64,000 nt of DNA. It comes from Algiphilus sp965216485 (lineage in GTDB: Bacteria; Pseudomonadota; Gammaproteobacteria; Nevskiales; Nevskiaceae). This document shows, piece by piece, positions 56,102 through 64,000 of this stretch. Made by a program: the position numbers and the translations under genes. Each line of letters opens with the position of its first letter. The first letter of the stretch is position 1. The notes below the pieces were generated by a model. That model did not search any database. It worked only from the letters and a program-made list of their open reading frames with translations, and was not told the DNA's origin. The stretch covers positions 2,542,001-2,606,000 of the forward strand of contig NZ_OZ244162.1 in assembly GCF_965216485.1 (NCBI RefSeq). Reading direction: 5' to 3'.

Positions 56102-57784
56102 ATGCTCGTCCATCTGGACATTCGAGATTTCGCCATCGTCGATGCCGTCTCCCTGGACTTCGACGCGGGCCTGACTGTTCTCACTGGCGAGACCGGCGCC
56201 GGCAAGTCAATCCTGATTGATGCGATCGGTCTGCTTCTGGGCGACCGGGCGGACAGCGGCTTCGTGCGCAACGACGCCTCGCAGGCGGATATCGCAGGTC
56301 AATGGGATATCGGAGGCGATTCCCGTGCACAGGAGTGGCTCGAACAGCAAGCCATGACCGATAGTGATGATCCGGCCACCCTGAATCTCCGGCGCGTCGT
56401 GACTGCCGATGGCCGCTCGCGCGCCTTTATCAATGGCAGGCCGGCGCCCATATCGGCATTGCGCGACCTCGGCGAAATGCTGATCGAGATTCATGGTCAG
56501 CACGCCCACCAGCTGCTGCGCAAAGCGGGGCACCAGCGGCAGCTCCTCGATGATTTCGGCTGCTACGACGAGGCGCTCAAGGCGGTGGCTGACGCTGCGC
56601 GTCACCTCGCGGACATGCGCAGCAAGCTCGATGCCATTCAAAGCCGCCGCAGCACGGACCCCGCACAGCTCGACTATCTGCGGCATCAACTCGATGAATT
56701 GGAGCAGCTACAACTCGCAGACGACGAGCTCGAGGACCTGGAACAGGAGCATCAGCGGCTGTCGCATGCCGGTTCCCTGCTCGGCAATGGCGCCAAGGCA
56801 CTCGCTGGCCTTTCCGAGGACGAGGATGCCGTCAGTCAACGGCTGTCGAGCATCAGCTCGCTGGTTAATCAACTGCGTGACGTTGCGGCGGATTTCGGCG
56901 AGGCAGCCTCACTCGTGGAGCAGGCACAAATCAATGCGGATGAAGCCGCCAACAGCCTGCGCCACGCACTGGATCACATCGAAGTCGACCCGGAGCGGCT
57001 CCAGGAAGTGGAACAACGCCTATCCAGCATCCACGATCTGGCGCGCAAGCATCGCGTGCGCCCGGAGGAACTGCCAGCACTGACGGAACGCCTGCGCACT
57101 GAAGTGGCTGAGGCCGAAGCCGCGGGCGGTGATGTGGCTGAACTGCAGCAGGCCGTGCAGCGTGCGGAGGAGGCCTATCGCAAGGCGGCCGTCCCGCTCA
57201 GCAAGCAACGTGCGCACGCGGCTCAGCAGCTCGGGGACGCGGTGCGCGGAAAGCTCGCCGAACTGGCGATGCCGGAGGCGCGACTGGAGGTGGCCGTGCG
57301 TACCGATGTCGGTCGCAGCCCATCCATCCATGGCGATGACGAAGTGGAACTCCAGTTCAGCGCAAATCCTGGCCAGACGCCGCGTCCGCTCACGCGCGTC
57401 GCCTCAGGCGGCGAATTGTCGCGCATCAGCCTGGCCCTGCAGACCGCATTGTCGGCGCGTGCGAACGTCGGGGTGATGATTTTCGACGAGGTCGACGTCG
57501 GCGTCGGCGGTGCGACCGCCGAAGTGGTGGGCCGGCTCTTGCGACATCTTTCGCAACGCTGCCAGGTGCTGTGCGTCACGCACCTGCCGCAAGTGGCGGC
57601 CCAGGGGCACCACCAGATCACCATTCGCAAGCGGGCAGAAAAGAATCAGACGCGCGTCGAGGCGCAGACACTCTCCCGGGACGACCGCCGCAAGGAACTG
57701 GCGCGCATGCTGGGCGGTATCGATGTCACGCAGCAGACGCTCAATCTTGCCGACGAGATGCTCAGCGCCAACGCTGCATCCTGA
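56102..57784 (+). CDS. recN: DNA repair protein RecN
   Basis: SMC-like ABC ATPase for double-strand break repair. 560 residues. Walker A GETGAGKS near residue 30, long coiled-coil centre, ABC signature ASGGELSRISLALQ, Walker B VMIFDEVDVGVGG, and VLCVTHLPQVAAQ H-loop. Follows nadK by 10 bases; no SOS box could be identified by eye. Confidence 0.97.
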   Translation: MLVHLDIRDFAIVDAVSLDFDAGLTVLTGETGAGKSILIDAIGLLLGDRADSGFVRNDASQADIAGQWDIGGDSRAQEWLEQQAMTDSDDPATLNLRRVVTADGRSRAFINGRPAPISALRDLGEMLIEIHGQHAHQLLRKAGHQRQLLDDFGCYDEALKAVADAARHLADMRSKLDAIQSRRSTDPAQLDYLRHQLDELEQLQLADDELEDLEQEHQRLSHAGSLLGNGAKALAGLSEDEDAVSQRLSSISSLVNQLRDVAADFGEAASLVEQAQINADEAANSLRHALDHIEVDPERLQEVEQRLSSIHDLARKHRVRPEELPALTERLRTEVAEAEAAGGDVAELQQAVQRAEEAYRKAAVPLSKQRAHAAQQLGDAVRGKLAELAMPEARLEVAVRTDVGRSPSIHGDDEVELQFSANPGQTPRPLTRVASGGELSRISLALQTALSARANVGVMIFDEVDVGVGGATAEVVGRLLRHLSQRCQVLCVTHLPQVAAQGHHQITIRKRAEKNQTRVEAQTLSRDDRRKELARMLGGIDVTQQTLNLADEMLSANAAS

Positions 57785-57823
57785 CGGCGAGTGCGCACCG
57801 CTGGGGGACCGAATTCGCCGCGC

Positions 57824-58237
57824 TCAGTCCTTGCCGGGCTTCAGAGGCCGCACATAGAGCACGAGGCTGTGATCTTCGATCTCGTAGCCGTGTTCTTCGG
57901 CGATCTTGGCCTGCAGGCGCTCGATCTCGGCGTTGTAGAACTCGATGACCTTCCCGGTCTTCACGCAGACCATATGGTCATGGTGCTTGTCCGGGGCCAG
58001 CTCGAAGACAGCGCGACCATCGGAAAAGTGATGTCGCTCCACGAGACCCGCGGACTCGAATTGGGTCAGCACGCGGTAGACCGTCGCCAGACCGATGTCC
58101 TCCCCCGAATCCAGCAGCATCTTGTAGACGTCTTCCGCGGAAAGATGCCGCGTCTGGCTTCCTTCCAGGATCTGCAAAATCTTCAATCGGGGCAGCGTAA
58201 CCTTCAGGCCAGCGTTACGTAGGTCTTGCGATTCCAT
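57824..58237 (-). CDS. fur: ferric uptake regulator Fur
   Basis: 137-residue iron-responsive repressor. Winged helix with ATVYRVLTQFESAGLVERH, metal sites in HHDHMVC and EEHGYEIEDHSLVLYV. The second Cys of the E. coli CxxC is replaced (CVKTGK), as in Pseudomonas Fur, so the structural Cys4 zinc site is not formed. Divergent from bamE with a 40-base shared promoter region. Confidence 0.96.
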   Translation of the reverse strand: MESQDLRNAGLKVTLPRLKILQILEGSQTRHLSAEDVYKMLLDSGEDIGLATVYRVLTQFESAGLVERHHFSDGRAVFELAPDKHHDHMVCVKTGKVIEFYNAEIERLQAKIAEEHGYEIEDHSLVLYVRPLKPGKD

Positions 58238-58277
58238 AGGGGCACGTTAGCAGGTTTTGTCTTACCATTGCGGGATT

Positions 58278-58742
58278 ATGCGAAAGCACATGATCCCGCA
58301 CGTTCTTCTCGGCAGCGCGCTCGTTGTAGGCCTCAGCGCGTGCAACATTGTCTACAAGCTCCCGACGCGACAAGGCAACGTGCTCGAGCAGAGCAAATTG
58401 GAGCAAATCGAAGTCGGCATGACGCGCGATCAAGTGCGCTTCCTTCTCGGAACGCCACTGGCAGCCAGTCCATTTACCGACGAGCGCTGGGACTACCTGG
58501 GATTCTACCGCAGCCCGCGTGGGCAGACCGCCCAACGCGTGGTCAGCCTCTACTTTGATGGCAATTCCCTGGTGCGTGCCGAAGGCATCGAGCCGGAGGA
58601 TAAGGAAGCGGTTAAGGCCACCGAACCGGAAGCCGTGCGCGAGGACCTGGAAGCACTGGGAGAAAGCCCCGGCCGCGACCGTGGTGAAGAGGCTCCCGAC
58701 GATGTCGTCAATCCCTTGCCCCGCGGGCCGAGCGACGTCTGA
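58278..58742 (+). CDS. bamE: outer membrane protein assembly factor BamE
   Basis: 154-residue lipoprotein of the BAM complex. ATG at 58278; signal peptide with lipobox LSAC; mature core KLPTRQGNVLEQSKLEQI, GMTRDQVRFLLGTPL and YRSPRGQTAQRVVSLYF. The C-terminal 45 residues are an acidic, Glu/Asp-rich extension. Divergent from fur, convergent with rnfH, the normal order. Confidence 0.94.
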   Translation: MRKHMIPHVLLGSALVVGLSACNIVYKLPTRQGNVLEQSKLEQIEVGMTRDQVRFLLGTPLAASPFTDERWDYLGFYRSPRGQTAQRVVSLYFDGNSLVRAEGIEPEDKEAVKATEPEAVREDLEALGESPGRDRGEEAPDDVVNPLPRGPSDV

Positions 58743-58760
58743 GACCGCAGCGGCTGGGGA

Positions 58761-59057
58761 CTATTGCTTGCCCTTGTCCGCCTGCGCGCGGGCGCGCCTT
58801 GCTTCTTTCGGATCGGCTTTCAAAGGGCGGTAAATCTCGACGCGATCTCCACTGCGCACCGCGTCATCAAGCGCCTTGAGCTTGCCGAACACGCCCACGC
58901 GCATGGTATCCAGATCGATCTCCGGCACTTTATCCCGTATCCCTGAGTGCTCAATGGCGTCACGCAAGGTTGCACCCTCGGGCAGATCGGTCGATAGCAG
59001 TACCTGGCGATCCGGGTAGGCAAAGGCCACGCTCACGCGCAATAGATCTCCAGTCAT
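58761..59057 (-). CDS. rnfH: RnfH family ubiquitin-like protein
   Basis: 98-residue beta-grasp protein (DUF, UPF0125). Seen: LRVSVAFAYPDRQVLLSTDL, VPEIDLDTMRVGVFGKL, GDRVEIYRPLKADPKEARR. Usually preceded by ratA (yfjG); here its ATG overlaps the stop of an SNF transporter by 4 bases instead. Function unresolved in all species. Confidence 0.92.
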   Translation of the reverse strand: MTGDLLRVSVAFAYPDRQVLLSTDLPEGATLRDAIEHSGIRDKVPEIDLDTMRVGVFGKLKALDDAVRSGDRVEIYRPLKADPKEARRARAQADKGKQ

Positions 59058-60475
59058 GCTGCAACACTCCAGAATCCCACCACCCAATCGATCACACCCA
59101 CGCCGTAGAGCAAGGTGAAGATCGCCGCAACCCGGGCCGGATAGACCAGCAAGAACCGAAGGCTCAGGGCGCGCCGACCGACCCGACGCGTCTCGTAATC
59201 CTTCAATCGCGCGCCCATGGCTATGGATAGCTGCGCGCGCGACCATACGCGACCCACATACAGACTAATCGTGAGGATGGCCAAAGGCGCCCCCCACTGC
59301 AGACTAAGCGTCTGCATCCAGCCAAAAAGGCTTCTCCCGCCAATATCGCTGAACAGGGCTGAGCCGAAGGTCAGGACCGTACACAGCCCCACCGCCCACA
59401 CCGCCGTGCCCACCACCCCCACCGCATAGACGCGGGTGCATCGCTTGCGCCCCATCACGAACTGCACGAGCGGCTCCATCAGCGCGACCATGGAAGCCAG
59501 CGCGAGCAGTGTCATCATCAAATAAACCGCAGCGGGCACCCAGCGCGCATCCTGCGCGGCGGCGTACTGTACAAGAGCAACGAAGAGCGTCGGCATCTGG
59601 CCGCCCGCCGCAATACCTGCCGACTGCACGAATCCGACGATCAAACTGCCGGCGACCAGCGCGAATAACGTGGACCCAAGCAAGGTCAGGGCCGACAATC
59701 GAAGAATGCGCCCCCGCTCCGGCAGAAAGGCGCCCAGCGCAAGCATCATGCCCAGTCCGATCCCGGCCGAGAACAAAGCCTGCCGGATGGCTTCGCTGGC
59801 ACCCCGCCACCCCAAAGCAGACCAGTCCCAGGTGAGCCAGATCGCCATTGCCGCATCCAGCCCTGTTCCCCGGCCTGCCATTAACGCAAGAAAGAGCACC
59901 AGAAGCAGGGCCATCAGCATGAGCGCGCGCGAAAACTGCTCGATACCGCCACGCAAACCGCGCGCCACGATCACGCCGCTGGCCACCACCATCAGCGTAT
60001 GCCAGGCCATGGAGCGCTCCGCGTCCTGTGCCAGCGCCAGGAAGGGCGCGGCGGCGTCGTCCACCTGCAGGGGGAACAGATTGTTGCTGAGCGCGCGAAT
60101 GAAGAAGGCCGCGTTCCATCCCGCGATGACGGCGTAGTAGCTCACGACGAGCAACGGAACCATCAAACAAAGCCCCGCCAGAAGCAGCCAGCCGCGGGTC
60201 AATGATCGCTTCCGAATATCGGAATACAGCGCGCCGGCGAAGTCCTGCCGAAGCAATCGACCGAGCATCAGTTCGGCACTGAGCAGCGGCCACGCGGCGA
60301 TGCCAAGCGCCAATACATAGACGAACAGGAAGGCACCCCCGCCATATTGCTGCGCCAGCACCGGCAGCCGCAGGACGACACCCACGCCGACCGTCGCGGC
60401 GATGGCAGCAAAGACGAAGGCGGTTGCCCCCCGCCAGTAGCCCCCAGGACTGGGTGGGATGGCGATGTCAGTCAC
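59054..60475 (-). CDS. sodium:neurotransmitter symporter family (SNF) transporter
   Basis: 473-residue membrane protein with about 11-12 hydrophobic segments. Seen: RGATAFVFAAIAATVGVGVVLRLP at TM1 with the unwound-helix region (normally GNVWRFP, here GVVLRLP), YAVIAGWNAAF, and the TM6-like FSAGIGLGMMLALGAF. Na+-coupled amino-acid-type transport is the family activity; substrate unknown. Translationally coupled to rnfH by a 4-base overlap. Divergent from smpB. Confidence 0.85.
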   Translation of the reverse strand: MTDIAIPPSPGGYWRGATAFVFAAIAATVGVGVVLRLPVLAQQYGGGAFLFVYVLALGIAAWPLLSAELMLGRLLRQDFAGALYSDIRKRSLTRGWLLLAGLCLMVPLLVVSYYAVIAGWNAAFFIRALSNNLFPLQVDDAAAPFLALAQDAERSMAWHTLMVVASGVIVARGLRGGIEQFSRALMLMALLLVLFLALMAGRGTGLDAAMAIWLTWDWSALGWRGASEAIRQALFSAGIGLGMMLALGAFLPERGRILRLSALTLLGSTLFALVAGSLIVGFVQSAGIAAGGQMPTLFVALVQYAAAQDARWVPAAVYLMMTLLALASMVALMEPLVQFVMGRKRCTRVYAVGVVGTAVWAVGLCTVLTFGSALFSDIGGRSLFGWMQTLSLQWGAPLAILTISLYVGRVWSRAQLSIAMGARLKDYETRRVGRRALSLRFLLVYPARVAAIFTLLYGVGVIDWVVGFWSVAA

Positions 60476-60548
60476 GCGCGAACCGAGGCAGGGGTCGCCA
60501 TTCCAGGCTGCGGCAGGGTGTATGCATGGGTCTCCTTATAATGCGGCT

Positions 60549-61031
60549 ATGGCTCACGCATCTGCGAAAAACAAACCATCCGACGCCCGCGTCATTGCGG
60601 TCAATCGCCGCGCGCGGTTCGAATACTCTATCGAAGATCGCTTCGAAGCCGGCCTGGTGCTCGAAGGCTGGGAAGTCAAGGCGCTGCGAGCCGGGCGCGC
60701 ACAGATTACAGAAGCTTACGTCACGATCCGCAACGGTGAAGCCTACCTCCTCGGTGGCCACATCACGCCGTTGCAATCCGCCTCGACGCACATTCATCCG
60801 GACGCACGGCGGACGCGCAAGCTGCTGCTGCATGGCCGGGAGCTGGCCCGACTGATCGGCAAGGTGGAACGCGCGGGCTATACCCTGGTTCCGCTAGACC
60901 TACACTGGACGCGCGGCCGCGCCAAACTCGAAATCGGCCTCGCCAAGGGCAAGAAACAGCACGACAAGCGCGCCGACGAAAAACAGCGTGAGTGGCAGCG
61001 CCAGAAGGAGCGCATTCTCAAGAACAACTAA
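60549..61031 (+). CDS. smpB: SsrA-binding protein SmpB
   Basis: tmRNA partner for trans-translation. 160 residues from the ATG at 60549. Seen: NRRARFEYSIEDRFEAGLVLEGWEVKALR (oligonucleotide-binding barrel, split), LHWTRGRAKLEIGLAKGKKQHDKR, and the basic C-terminal tail KQREWQRQKERILKN that fills the mRNA channel. tmRNA follows directly. Confidence 0.97.
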   Translation: MAHASAKNKPSDARVIAVNRRARFEYSIEDRFEAGLVLEGWEVKALRAGRAQITEAYVTIRNGEAYLLGGHITPLQSASTHIHPDARRTRKLLLHGRELARLIGKVERAGYTLVPLDLHWTRGRAKLEIGLAKGKKQHDKRADEKQREWQRQKERILKNN

Positions 61032-61032
61032 T

Positions 61033-61103
61033 CACTGGGGACGCAAGCGCCAAAGCGGAACTTCCTGACCGGTTGAACGTCCCAGTGGGCGCAAGCGTTG
61101 CGC
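61033..61103 (+). repeat. inverted repeats between smpB and ssrA
   Basis: CACTGGG(G)ACG at 61033-61043 can pair with CGTCCCAGTG at 61078-61087, and GCGCAA/TTGCGC at 61089-61094/61098-61103 forms a second stem right before the tmRNA. They may be the smpB mRNA 3' structure or part of the ssrA promoter region. No T-run. Confidence 0.5.
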
Positions 61104-61124
61104 TCTGTTACGCTTGTAGAACCT

Positions 61125-61490
61125 GGGGGCGATCTGGGCTCGACGGTGATCGTGAAACCCAAGGTGCATGCCGAGGTGTCACCTCCCTCGTAAAACCTGT
61201 GGCAACAAAGTTAGTTGCGAACGACGACAACTACGCCCTCGCCGCCTAAAAACCGGTGAGCGCCCTACCGACTGGTGCCGATCCTGGTCGGATCCGGGCG
61301 TCGACTATGATCGGCTCGCGATGACGGCCTGTCCCGGCCAATCCATCGCTAAACCCAAACGGGACTAAGCGCTTGCCAAGCCGATAGTCCGGGCGGCCGA
61401 CAAGCGTCGAAAACCCAAACCTGGACTAAGCATGTAGAGCCGAGGGTGGAGCATTATCGGACGCGGGTTCGATTCCCGCCGCCTCCACCA
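61125..61490 (+). ncRNA. ssrA: transfer-messenger RNA (tmRNA)
   Basis: About 366 nt. The acceptor GGGGGCG (61125-61131) pairs with CGCCTCC near the 3' end, T-arm GCGGG-TTCGATT-CCCGC, encoded CCA at 61488-61490. The tag open frame at 61217-61249 reads ANDDNYALAA then stop, a gammaproteobacterial tag. Between them pseudoknot-type GC helices, e.g. the repeated AAACCCAAAC segments. Directly follows smpB, as in most relatives. Confidence 0.97.
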
Positions 61491-61520
61491 GTTTTGTCGT
61501 CAATGTGACTTGGTGACGTG

Positions 61521-61547
61521 AAAATGCCCGCATTACGCGGGCATTTT
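61521..61547. terminator. bidirectional terminator of ssrA and the facing gene
   Basis: 11-bp stem AAAATGCCCGC (61521-61531) / GCGGGCATTTT (61537-61547) with loop ATTAC; A- and T-runs on both sides, so it can serve ssrA rightwards and the large exported protein gene leftwards. Confidence 0.92.
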
Positions 61548-61580
61548 CGTCATTCGGCGAAGAGAAACGGCGAAGTGGTC

Positions 61581-64000
61581 TCAGCCGGTCAACCTTCCGA
61601 TGAAGGACAGGATGTCTTCGATGATCGTATCGAGGTTGTCCACGGTGTTCTGGACCGCCTGCACCAGTCCTCCCTGATCGGAACCGTCGCCAACGAGCAG
61701 TGCCGTCAAACCTTCCTCGAGTTGACCACCCTGAATCAGGTTTGCCACAAGCTCGGCCAGCGCACCGTTGCTCTCAAGCGTGTCACCCAGGATCTCGACC
61801 AGTTCTTCCTGCGTGAGCTCGTCGCTGAGCGCCTCCAGCACCCCGCCGTCGAGCAGCAATAGATCGACCAGCCCAATGTGATCGCTGTCCCCTCCGATGA
61901 GGCAAAGCGTACCCAGGTTCGCCTGGCACGCATCTGCCGTACCGTCGGTGAGCAGGGCCTCCACCAGACCGGCGACACCGTCCGGGCCGAGAATGCCGGC
62001 CAAGCCGCCGCCACTGCCATCTCCCAACAGCAGTGAACCGATGATGTCCTGGAGGTCGCCGTTGCCTTGGCCATCCCCAAGCAGAAGGAGTTCCAGCGCC
62101 TCCTGCAACTGACCATCAGTGATCAATCCCGTCAGGATGGCGTTCAGGCTTCCGTCGTCGTTCTCCAACAGCGTCGCGATGGCTTCAACCAAGTCCTCGG
62201 CATTGATTTCACCGGCAAGCGGGCCGAGGGGGCCTGTTGGCCGGAGCAGGATGTCCACGATCCCGCCGCTATGGTTGTCTCCGCCGATCAGACAGAGATT
62301 CGATACCGGAACGCGGCAGTCCTGCAGATTCAGTACGGATGGCCGCTGGTAAGCGTGCGCGAGGGCCTGTCCCATATTCTTGGTCGCGTCACGGAAATTG
62401 CGCTCCTTGAAGATGAACCCGGTCGCGGGATGCCCCGTCTCCGCGGTGAAGCGAATGCGCGCCCAGCCCGCGGCTTGATCGCCTGCCAGGCCCGCGCTGT
62501 CGACATCGATCGTGCGCGCCGCATTGGAATTGAGGACATTTGGCAGGTCGCTCCCGCGACCAATGCGCAGGACATTCGCGGAATGCACCAATGCGCGGGC
62601 CGCTGGAGGCGACAGCACCAGCAAGGGGGGGAGATCCGGCGCCAGGTCAAAAATGGGGCCGGTGTCCAGCGCCGCCGTGTTCTCCTCCCGGTCGTAGACC
62701 GCGATGGTGAACTCCGTTGGTGATGCGCCATTATTGCCCGATTGGAACCGCTGATTGAACGGTTCGAGTGGACACGTGGAGAGCAGCAGCAATTCGGGGG
62801 GCAGCAGCGTCAGAGGGTTGAACCCGAGGTAAGGCAGACCCGGTACGCCCACCACCGTACCGCCAGACGACCGTGAGTTCCGGTAGACGTTACACGCAGC
62901 GTGCAAATTGAGCGCGTCCTCATCCACGTGAAAGCGCTTGGTGGGCATCGTCACCACCCACTCGGAGCCCGCGCCCGTATTGGGATTGTTACTCCACTCA
63001 TTGGCCACCGAATTGGCGGCGATTCCCGCCTCGATCTGCGCGAGTCCGGTCGTACTCCAGAGGTCGTTTGAGGAAGCGAGCGTCGGCTCCAGGTTGAAGG
63101 GAAAACCCTGTGCAGTGACCAGATTGCGGCCTTCGCCGTAACCGGCGATCGGGAAGGAATCCACCCCCGCTGCCGTTCCGCGGTCCTGATTGACCAAGGT
63201 TGCGTTCACCTTCAGCGGAGTCGGTGAGACGATCGGGCCATATCCCGAAGGATTGGTGGCCGTCGCGCGGGCTATAGGATTGCCGGAGCCCTGGTCCCCA
63301 CGGATGGCAAGTGGCGTCTCTGAAAGGATGCTCTCCAACAACACCTCGAGGAAGTTGCCCGCTTCCTCCGGCTCGAAGTCTTCCGCCACGCGCAGACAGT
63401 TGCGAGGAATGCCATTCTCATGCTTCGCGAACCAGGCCGTGCTTCCGCGGACGTCGTTGGCCGGATCTGGCGCCGTACCCTGCCCCGCTGTCTCCCCCAT
63501 CACGAGTACCGTGATGTAGCCCTCGCGCATGCGCTCGATACTGCCGTCGGTTGCATCGTGATCGCGGAAGGAAAGCGAGACCAGCCCCAGGAAATCGAAG
63601 ATCGTCGAGTAACCTTGTTCGCTGGCTCTCAGCCCCTCGCTACGAATATTGAGCGGGCTCGTGCAGGAAGTGTCGTTCGTCCGCAAGACCGGCCGACCAT
63701 CCGCATCCGCCTGAATGTAGGCCGTCCATACATCCAACGGACTCAGCGCCACGTTGAAGTTCATCACGCTTCGGCCGTTCTGCGCTTCGTGTAACCGCAC
63801 TTTGACCGCGAGCGAGTTCGTCGTGGTGTTGGTGAGGTTGATCAGCGTTTCCCAACCGCCATTCACCGAATAATAGGGCACCACAACAGCACTGCCGCTG
63901 CCGTTGGTAGACACCGTGACGGCCCCGACCTTCGACGGCGTGCCCGCAAGGAGGACAAGAGGCAAGATACCGAAGCTGCACCAGCGCGCGAAAATGCTTC
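61581..64000 (-). CDS. large exported protein with C-terminal repeats, 5' end missing
   Basis: More than 805 residues visible, frame open to the right edge. The stretch before VTVSTNG (SIFARWCSFGILPLVLLAG, then TPSKVGA) reads as a signal peptide, so the start lies beyond the window. The N-terminal half is Thr/Asn/Gly-rich with several cysteines and looks extracytoplasmic. The C-terminal 260 residues contain two copies of a unit with CxxxxxxLCLIGGD (CRVPVSNLCLIGGD near 62284-62325 and CQANLGTLCLIGGD near 61890-61931) followed by GxVDxLL and acidic Leu-rich segments (LLLGDGQGNGD, LLLGDGSGGG). I recognise no family; surface or secreted protein is inference. Confidence 0.7.
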   Translation of the reverse strand, partial: SIFARWCSFGILPLVLLAGTPSKVGAVTVSTNGSGSAVVVPYYSVNGGWETLINLTNTTTNSLAVKVRLHEAQNGRSVMNFNVALSPLDVWTAYIQADADGRPVLRTNDTSCTSPLNIRSEGLRASEQGYSTIFDFLGLVSLSFRDHDATDGSIERMREGYITVLVMGETAGQGTAPDPANDVRGSTAWFAKHENGIPRNCLRVAEDFEPEEAGNFLEVLLESILSETPLAIRGDQGSGNPIARATATNPSGYGPIVSPTPLKVNATLVNQDRGTAAGVDSFPIAGYGEGRNLVTAQGFPFNLEPTLASSNDLWSTTGLAQIEAGIAANSVANEWSNNPNTGAGSEWVVTMPTKRFHVDEDALNLHAACNVYRNSRSSGGTVVGVPGLPYLGFNPLTLLPPELLLLSTCPLEPFNQRFQSGNNGASPTEFTIAVYDREENTAALDTGPIFDLAPDLPPLLVLSPPAARALVHSANVLRIGRGSDLPNVLNSNAARTIDVDSAGLAGDQAAGWARIRFTAETGHPATGFIFKERNFRDATKNMGQALAHAYQRPSVLNLQDCRVPVSNLCLIGGDNHSGGIVDILLRPTGPLGPLAGEINAEDLVEAIATLLENDDGSLNAILTGLITDGQLQEALELLLLGDGQGNGDLQDIIGSLLLGDGSGGGLAGILGPDGVAGLVEALLTDGTADACQANLGTLCLIGGDSDHIGLVDLLLLDGGVLEALSDELTQEELVEILGDTLESNGALAELVANLIQGGQLEEGLTALLVGDGSDQGGLVQAVQNTVDNLDTIIEDILSFIGRLTG

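Noticed and set aside
60992..61249. An open frame ending in ANDDNYALAA
   Set aside because: The end is the tmRNA tag; the rest is smpB and tmRNA sequence in another frame.

Overview
The window is about 64 kb of GC-rich chromosome from a gammaproteobacterium. Evidence for this: the gene orders hrcA-grpE-dnaK-dnaJ-dapB-carA-carB-greA-rlmE-ftsH-folP-glmM-tpiA-secG-tRNA-rimP-nusA-infB-rbfA-truB-rpsO-pnp, rpsP-rimM-trmD-rplS and yceD-rpmF-plsX are arranged much as in Pseudomonas-like genomes, the tmRNA tag is ANDDNYALAA, and Fur has the pseudomonad-like form. The presence of HrcA, the high GC and the mixed layout would fit a deep-branching lineage such as Nevskiales/Salinisphaerales, but that placement is inference. 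No prophage, insertion sequence, CRISPR array or defence island was seen; nearly everything is core genome.

Layout. 0-10 kb: NADP isocitrate dehydrogenase (cut by the left edge), monothiol glutaredoxin, Fe superoxide dismutase, argF, nadC, two alpha/beta hydrolases, SppA, a 2-Cys peroxiredoxin, thioredoxin reductase and a YibF-like GST, i.e. a redox/oxidative-stress neighbourhood. 10-23 kb: a small lipoprotein, the rpsP-rimM-trmD-rplS operon, ffh, an MBL-fold phosphodiesterase-like gene, ypjD and yfjD, radA, plsX-rpmF-yceD with yceF divergent, acuI, a HAD phosphatase and rluC. 24-28 kb: a large RNase E with a 383-bp structured upstream region and a long disordered tail, then a small hypothetical gene.

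28-43 kb (read leftwards): folP-glmM-tpiA-secG, tRNA-Leu(GAG), initiator tRNA-fMet, rimP-nusA-infB-rbfA-truB-rpsO-pnp. Between rne and pnp, which converge, lies a short AT-richer interval with tandem terminators, a near-consensus sigma70 promoter and an apparently unannotated ~133-nt small RNA with its own intrinsic terminator. PNPase, RNase E and this RNA therefore sit side by side. 43-55 kb: the heat-shock, lysine/arginine/pyrimidine and translation-quality cluster (hrcA to ftsH). 55-61 kb: nadK-recN, fur/bamE, rnfH overlapping an SNF-type sodium symporter, smpB and ssrA (tmRNA). 61.6-64 kb: most of a large exported protein with C-terminal repeats, running off the right edge.

Main observations worth following: the small-RNA candidate opposite the pnp 3' end (three hairpins, a CCUCC loop); an identical 16-nt hairpin at the ends of ffh and rne; a recurring GCTACAATAGC promoter core; a sigma32-like promoter before dnaK although HrcA is encoded next door and no CIRCE is visible; paired F[VI]PRL motifs in the RNase E tail; a U1:U72 initiator tRNA with an attenuator before rimP; and the repeat-bearing exported protein.
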